From Acidobacteriota bacterium (GTDB lineage: Bacteria; Acidobacteriota; Polarisedimenticolia; Gp22-AA2): a DNA stretch of 20,861 bases. A program made the translations under genes and the position numbers. This document shows, piece by piece, positions 17,696 through 20,861 of the stretch (its first letter is position 1; the number at the start of each line of letters is the position of its first letter). The notes beneath the pieces are model-generated. The model was not told where the DNA came from, searched no databases, and saw only the letters and a list, made by a program, of their open reading frames with translations. The stretch lies in contig JACOUZ010000270.1 of NCBI GenBank assembly GCA_016177515.1, positions 1-20,861 of the forward strand, given 5' to 3'.

Positions 17696-18794
17696 TCTCC
17701 TGCTCCGGGCGGGGGCGCTGTACGTCCTAGTCTATCTCCTGTGGATCCCTCTGCAACCCTGGTTCATGCGCCTGCTCGCGGCCGCCGCGGAGCGGGCGAT
17801 GCGTCTGGTGGAGCGCCCGCCACTCGTCACTTCTGTCGTCGCGCACGAAAACATCCTGACCATCCGGAGCTATGTCACGGGCCTGACGACCGCGATGGCC
17901 TCGTGGAACGGCGAAAACATTCACTTCTTCATGGTCGCGACGATTGCCCTGTCGCTGGCGGTGCCGGTGCGCAGGATGCGCACCCGGCTCAGGCTGGCCT
18001 GCCTGGCCCTCATCGTCGGCCTGGTGGCCACGCTTCTGATCTGCGTCGTGCAGCTCGAGACGGTGGCCGAGACCTACGCCGGACACTACATAGGGATCAC
18101 CCTCCACACGGTGGGGGAAAAGACCCTTCTCAAGAGGACGAACGAGGCCCTCATCACGGTCGGGATGCTCCTCCTGCCTGCCTACCTGTTCCTGGTGTCC
18201 TATCTGGCGATGTGGGCGGAGTCGGCCCGTCCCGCCGGCGCAAAGACCGGCGCCATCACGCCACCGGGACCCCGTCGCCGCACCCCGTCGCGGACCGTGA
18301 TGGCCTGCGTCGGCGGCGGCGTCATGCTGGCGGTCGTGTGGACCTTTCTGGCCGCCACCCGAAGCGAACCGGACCCTCGTGCCTATCTGGCCGGCTGGGC
18401 CAAGCTGGCCGATCTCAATCCCCATTTCGCCCCGGCTCACGTCAACGTGGGGAATGCGCTCGAGGAGGAAGGCAGATTCGACGAGGCTATCCGCGCCTAC
18501 CGCAGGGCGCTCGAATCGGATCCGGAGGGCGCGACGGCCCGGTACAACCTGGGAAACGTTCTGATGAGAAAAGGCCTCTACGCCGAGGCCGCACAGGCTT
18601 ACGAAATGGTCCTCGATCGGGAGTCGGACAATGCTCCGGCCCACAAGAACCTGGGCATTGCCCTCCTGTACCTCGACCGCCCCTGCGATGCCCTGACCCA
18701 CCTGGAGCGCTCCGCCGATCTCGATCCCAGGATCTTCGGCGACGACCTGGTCGCCGGCCAGATCGCCAGCCTTCGTCCACAATGCAGTCACTGA
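17601..18794 (+). CDS. Exosortase-associated membrane protein fused to TPR repeats
   Basis: Up to 397 residues. Hydrophobic helices lie at about 31-52, 108-124, 131-151, 185-203 and 235-252; between the first two is a conserved-looking extracytoplasmic part (SVVAHENILTIRSYVTG). The C-terminal ~125 residues hold three TPR units (NPHFAPAHVNVGNALEEEGR; ATARYNLGNVLMRKGLYAEA; NAPAHKNLGIALLYLDRPCD). The first half resembles the small membrane proteins that accompany XrtH-type exosortases; the TPR tail may recruit partners. The start is uncertain. ATG 17601 has AGGTG seven bases before it but overlaps the exosortase by 95 bases and encodes a Ser/Arg-rich leader. The next ordinary start, ATG 17766, would remove the first helix. 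Translation is very likely coupled to the exosortase. Confidence 0.75.
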   Translation: MSGRRSSLRSPWSSGSSGRSASSGRVFRRVLSLLLRAGALYVLVYLLWIPLQPWFMRLLAAAAERAMRLVERPPLVTSVVAHENILTIRSYVTGLTTAMASWNGENIHFFMVATIALSLAVPVRRMRTRLRLACLALIVGLVATLLICVVQLETVAETYAGHYIGITLHTVGEKTLLKRTNEALITVGMLLLPAYLFLVSYLAMWAESARPAGAKTGAITPPGPRRRTPSRTVMACVGGGVMLAVVWTFLAATRSEPDPRAYLAGWAKLADLNPHFAPAHVNVGNALEEEGRFDEAIRAYRRALESDPEGATARYNLGNVLMRKGLYAEAAQAYEMVLDRESDNAPAHKNLGIALLYLDRPCDALTHLERSADLDPRIFGDDLVAGQIASLRPQCSH

Positions 18795-18837
18795 TGGATT
18801 GTGCATCGGCCTCAAGGACGAATCCGCTCCGCGGGAG

Positions 18838-18978
18838 ATGAGCCGGTCCGACGGGGAGAGGCTCGCGCGCTGCTACGACGACGTGGCCTTCCGCCGGGTG
18901 GACCAGCGGCTTGCCTCGCGCCTGCTCCGCCACCGCGAGCCGATCGCCATCACCCACCAGATGCTCGCCGAGGTGTCG
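18838..18978 (+). pseudogene. Truncated Crp/Fnr-family HTH segment
   Basis: The frame beginning at ATG 18838 reads GERLARCYDDVAFRRVDQRL and then ASRLLRHREPIAITHQMLAE. This matches the hinge helix and the first part of the winged helix-turn-helix of Crp/Fnr regulators (the FRRVDxRLAxxLL and THQxLA signatures). The cyclic-nucleotide-binding domain is missing upstream, where the TPR gene ends at 18794. The recognition helix (usually GTxREVVSRxL) is missing downstream, where the reading becomes unlike any HTH. It is therefore a fragment, cut at both ends, unlikely to be functional. Confidence 0.55.
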
Positions 18979-19121
18979 CCTGCAGCTTGTAGAGATGGAT
19001 CTGATCCAGCCGCGAGGTCCAGCTCGAGCCGGTGCACCAGGGCGAACTTCCCGCCGATAGTGTAGGTCCCGGAGCCCGTGATCCGCAGATCGGAGTTGCT
19101 GAACTCGGCGGTCCAGCCGGT
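18979..19121 (-). pseudogene. Unrecognised protein fragment, opposite strand
   Basis: On the minus strand from 19121 the frame reads TGWTAEFSNSDLRITGSGTY followed by TIGGKFALVHRLELDL, an alternating beta-strand pattern with no low-complexity bias. After about 19012 a different frame reads RLDQIHLYKLQATP, which also looks protein-like, suggesting a frameshift. No start codon with a Shine-Dalgarno is seen, and the fragment ends where the Crp-like fragment of the other strand ends. I do not recognise the family. It is probably the C-terminal remnant of a small secreted or lipoprotein-type gene. Confidence 0.35.
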
Positions 19122-19201
19122 ACAGGGTCGGGGAGGACGGCGCCGTCTGGGCGTGCGCCTGGCTGGCCGTGCTTCATAGGATCGACGCCCGCGGCCGTCC
19201 C

Positions 19202-19220
19202 CCGCGTAGTGTCTACGCGG
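19202..19220. repeat. Perfect inverted repeat (operator- or hairpin-like)
   Basis: CCGCGTAG-TGT-CTACGCGG is an eight-base perfect inverted repeat around a three-base centre, in non-coding sequence between the decayed fragments and the sigma54-type promoter. It could be a dimeric regulator operator or a stable RNA hairpin. No T-run follows. Confidence 0.5.
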
Positions 19221-19313
19221 CCGCGGACCCCCGCGAACGGCCAGGACGGAGCGAGGAGCCGCGTTTCCCGGCCTTCCGGCCGGAAGAATGGCGGCGGCCG
19301 GGCCGCGCACTCG

Positions 19314-19329
19314 TGGCACGCATCCTGCA
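19314..19329 (+). promoter_or_regulatory. Sigma54-type (-24/-12) promoter of the outer-membrane protein gene
   Basis: TGGCACG-CATC-CTGCA matches the RpoN consensus TGGCACG-N4-TTGCW at all but one position, with the invariant GG and GC doublets exactly ten bases apart. Transcription would start near 19340, leaving a 49-base leader to the ATG at 19389. No sigma54 activator gene is seen in the window. Confidence 0.55.
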
Positions 19330-19388
19330 GCCGTACGGCCGAATCGGGGCATCCGGCGGGAGGACCTTCGAGGTCCATGAGGGGGAAC

Positions 19389-19475
19389 ATGAGGGCAGCG
19401 CGACTGGTTTCGGGGTCCGGCATCGTCTCCGTCATCCTGGCGCTCGGCGCGCCCCCGGCCCACGCCCAGGGTTGA
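19389..19475 (+). pseudogene. Signal peptide segment ending in an in-frame TGA, 5' part of the outer-membrane protein gene
   Basis: From ATG 19389 (GAGGGGG three bases upstream) the frame encodes a textbook signal peptide: MRAARL basic start, hydrophobic GIVSVILALG, and cleavage site PPAHA-QG (after residue 26). Codon 29 is TGA (19473-19475), followed in the same frame by GTG 19476 and the barrel protein. The peptide and the barrel clearly belong to one gene. A single base change (TGG to TGA) or an assembly/read error would explain the interruption. Confidence 0.7.
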
Positions 19476-20540
19476 GTGGCCGCGAGGATGAACGCGCCCG
19501 TGATCGGCGCGGAAGCGGGTTATGCAGGGGCGGGCAGCTGGTCGATGGCGACCTCGTGGCGGTACCAGAAGTCGGATCGCCACTTCAGGGGAAGCGACGA
19601 GCGGGAGGAACGGCAGGCGGAAGGCAGCGAGGTCATCAATCGAATCCACATGCTCGAGCTGGCGTTCACGAAGACCTTCAGCGATCGCTGGAGCCTCACT
19701 TTCGGGATCCCGTACTTCATGATGGAGCGGTCGAACGCGCTCCGCGACCCGAGCCTGCCCCCCAACCAGTTCGGCAACGCGCCCGTCGTGGCGCGCACCA
19801 AGACCCAGGCGCGCGGCATCGGCGACATCACGGTCGTCCCGCGCTGGTGGGCATTCGACCCCCCGGCGCATCCGAATTCCAACCTCGCGCTGGGCTTCGG
19901 CGTGAAGCTGCCCACGGGGGAGAACAACGTCCAGGACACGCGGCAGGTGCGGGTCGACACGCCGGGGACGACCGCGGAGCCGTTCGCGGTCGAGAACGTC
20001 GTCCAGACCGTGGACCAGTCGATCCAGCCGGGCGACGGCGGCTTCGGCATCATCCTGGACCTGCAGGGATTTATCCGCTTCGGCAGGAACAAGGGTGCGG
20101 CCTACCTGACCGGCACGTACCTCATCAACCCGTCGAACACCAACGGCGTGGCGACTTACCGGGGCAACAACTCTTCGCTGCTCCCGGGGGCCCCCGGCAG
20201 CGAGGCCATCATGTCGGTCCCCGATCAGTACCTGTATCGGGTTGGCGCCACCTGGTTTCCCACGAGCAAGCTGGGGTTGAGCCTGGGCGGACGCCGGGAA
20301 GGCGTCGCGGTCCATGACCTGATCGGCGACAGCAACGGCTTCCGCCGGCCGGGGTACGCCATCTCGGTCGAGCCGGGAATGACCTACACGGCGGGCCCGC
20401 ACACCTTCTCGCTGCTCGTACCGATAGCAGCCTACCGCAACCGGCGGAGGAGCGTGCCCGACCTCGAGGTCCCGCCGCGCCACGGCGATGCGGCCTTCGC
20501 CGACTACGTCATCATCTTCGGATACTTCCGCCGCTTCTGA
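19476..20540 (+). CDS. Outer-membrane beta-barrel protein (phenol-degradation MetA/transporter-like)
   Basis: 354 residues from GTG 19476, in frame with the signal peptide encoded just upstream beyond a TGA. Alternating hydrophobic strands fill the length: LELAFTKTFSDRWSLTFGIP, GIGDITVVPRWWAF, NSNLALGFGVKLPTGENN, GFGIILDLQGFIRFGRNKGA, YLYRVGATWFPTSKLGLSLG. The C-terminus is YVIIFGYFRRF, with the terminal Phe used for outer-membrane assembly. The GIGD and KLPTG segments fit the PF13557-like family of small channel/transporter barrels, whose substrates are mostly unknown. Without the signal peptide the product could not be exported, so either the TGA is read through, it is an error, or the gene is dead. 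The body shows no further stop or frameshift, which argues for recent or apparent inactivation. A sigma54-type promoter lies upstream. Confidence 0.78.
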   Translation: MAARMNAPVIGAEAGYAGAGSWSMATSWRYQKSDRHFRGSDEREERQAEGSEVINRIHMLELAFTKTFSDRWSLTFGIPYFMMERSNALRDPSLPPNQFGNAPVVARTKTQARGIGDITVVPRWWAFDPPAHPNSNLALGFGVKLPTGENNVQDTRQVRVDTPGTTAEPFAVENVVQTVDQSIQPGDGGFGIILDLQGFIRFGRNKGAAYLTGTYLINPSNTNGVATYRGNNSSLLPGAPGSEAIMSVPDQYLYRVGATWFPTSKLGLSLGGRREGVAVHDLIGDSNGFRRPGYAISVEPGMTYTAGPHTFSLLVPIAAYRNRRRSVPDLEVPPRHGDAAFADYVIIFGYFRRF

Positions 20541-20821
20541 CAGCGGGATTGACAGATTCGCGGCCCAGGCCCTCGGACACACTCCTGGCATGCGGTCCAT
20601 TCCGCTTTCCCTGCACCGGACCAACTGTTTCGCCCGAGGAGGGGCCATGCGGCACGGAAGGATTGCAGGTCGCGTCCTGTCTGCGGGCCAGTGCGTCGCG
20701 GCGGCAAGGCCTGGCCGCGCGCGGGACCGGGAGAATCAGTACTCCCCGGGCGCTCCCAGGCGGTATAGTTCGGCCGGCTGCGCCATCACAGCCCCCAACC
20801 GCCGACTCACGGAGCCTACCG
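20541..20821 (+). promoter_or_regulatory. Intergenic region with a candidate -10 box before the last gene
   Basis: No convincing gene is seen in these 281 bases. TATAGT at 20764-20769 stands out in GC-rich sequence as a possible -10 box, about 53 bases before the ATG at 20822. The bases 17 upstream (ACTCCC) are not a -35 box. A small hairpin GCGGC/GCCGC (20701-20718) precedes it. A TTGACA at 20549-20554 has no -10 partner at the right distance. Confidence 0.3.
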
Positions 20822-20861
20822 ATGAAAACCTGGGTCTCGAAGCACGCGATGGGTCTTGCCC
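20822..20861 (+). CDS. Start of an unidentified gene (3' truncated by window)
   Basis: ATG 20822 opens the frame MKTWVSKHAMGLA up to the window edge, with GGAG about nine bases upstream. A basic start turning hydrophobic would fit the beginning of a signal peptide, but 13 residues are too few to identify the product. It is in the same orientation as the outer-membrane protein gene, with its own possible promoter. Confidence 0.45.
   Translation, partial: MKTWVSKHAMGLA

Noticed and set aside
18873..20648. 591-codon minus-strand frame across the outer-membrane protein gene
   Set aside because: Most of it is antisense to the beta-barrel gene. Only the short part at about 19005-19121 looks protein-like and is reported separately as a fragment.
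20645..20667. GGCACGGAAGGATTGCA as a second sigma54 promoter
   Set aside because: The GG and GC doublets are 12 rather than 10 bases apart, which is not tolerated by sigma54.

Overview
The window is a GC-rich, tightly packed stretch of a Gram-negative (diderm) chromosome. A TonB-dependent receptor, a porin-like barrel, hybrid kinases, GGDEF/EAL signalling and an exosortase all occur together. High GC, frequent GTG/TTG starts and the exosortase-type gene set would fit an Acidobacteriota-like or deltaproteobacterial-type environmental genome. That assignment is inference; no rRNA or other phylogenetic marker is present.

Layout. (1) 1-1506 (+): C-terminal part of an ADP-forming acyl-CoA synthetase, ending at a convergent hairpin (1515-1538). 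(2) 1541-10202 (-): a compact five-gene signalling operon. In order of transcription it encodes a short TonB-like protein, a TonB-dependent receptor, an orphan ABC-type substrate-binding protein, a BarA-type hybrid kinase (sensor-HAMP-HisKA-HATPase-REC-REC-Hpt) and a REC-PAS-GGDEF-EAL response regulator. The last two genes overlap by four bases. The set could form a relay from the outer membrane through the periplasm to cytoplasmic c-di-GMP. (3) 10288-12366 (-): RecQ helicase. (4) 12396-12735 (+): apparent remnant of a membrane glycosyltransferase, followed by an intact GT-C-like membrane protein with a helical-repeat tail (12745-14727). (5) 14769-16742 (-): REC-PAS-HisKA-HATPase-REC hybrid kinase. 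(6) 16743-17122: divergent regulatory region with a good sigma70 promoter for the kinase and an extended -10 element for the next gene. (7) 17123-18794 (+): exosortase with Cys/Arg/His catalytic signature and an overlapping membrane-TPR partner. (8) 18795-19388: a decayed stretch holding a truncated Crp/Fnr HTH segment, an oppositely oriented protein fragment, a perfect inverted repeat and a sigma54-type promoter. (9) 19389-20540 (+): an outer-membrane beta-barrel gene whose signal peptide is separated from the mature part by an in-frame TGA. (10) From 20822 (+): the start of a further gene.

The observations most worth follow-up are the outer-membrane-to-c-di-GMP operon with an RBS-occluding hairpin before its receptor, the in-frame TGA directly after the signal peptide of the sigma54-associated outer-membrane protein, and the exosortase/TPR pair with no visible sorting substrate.
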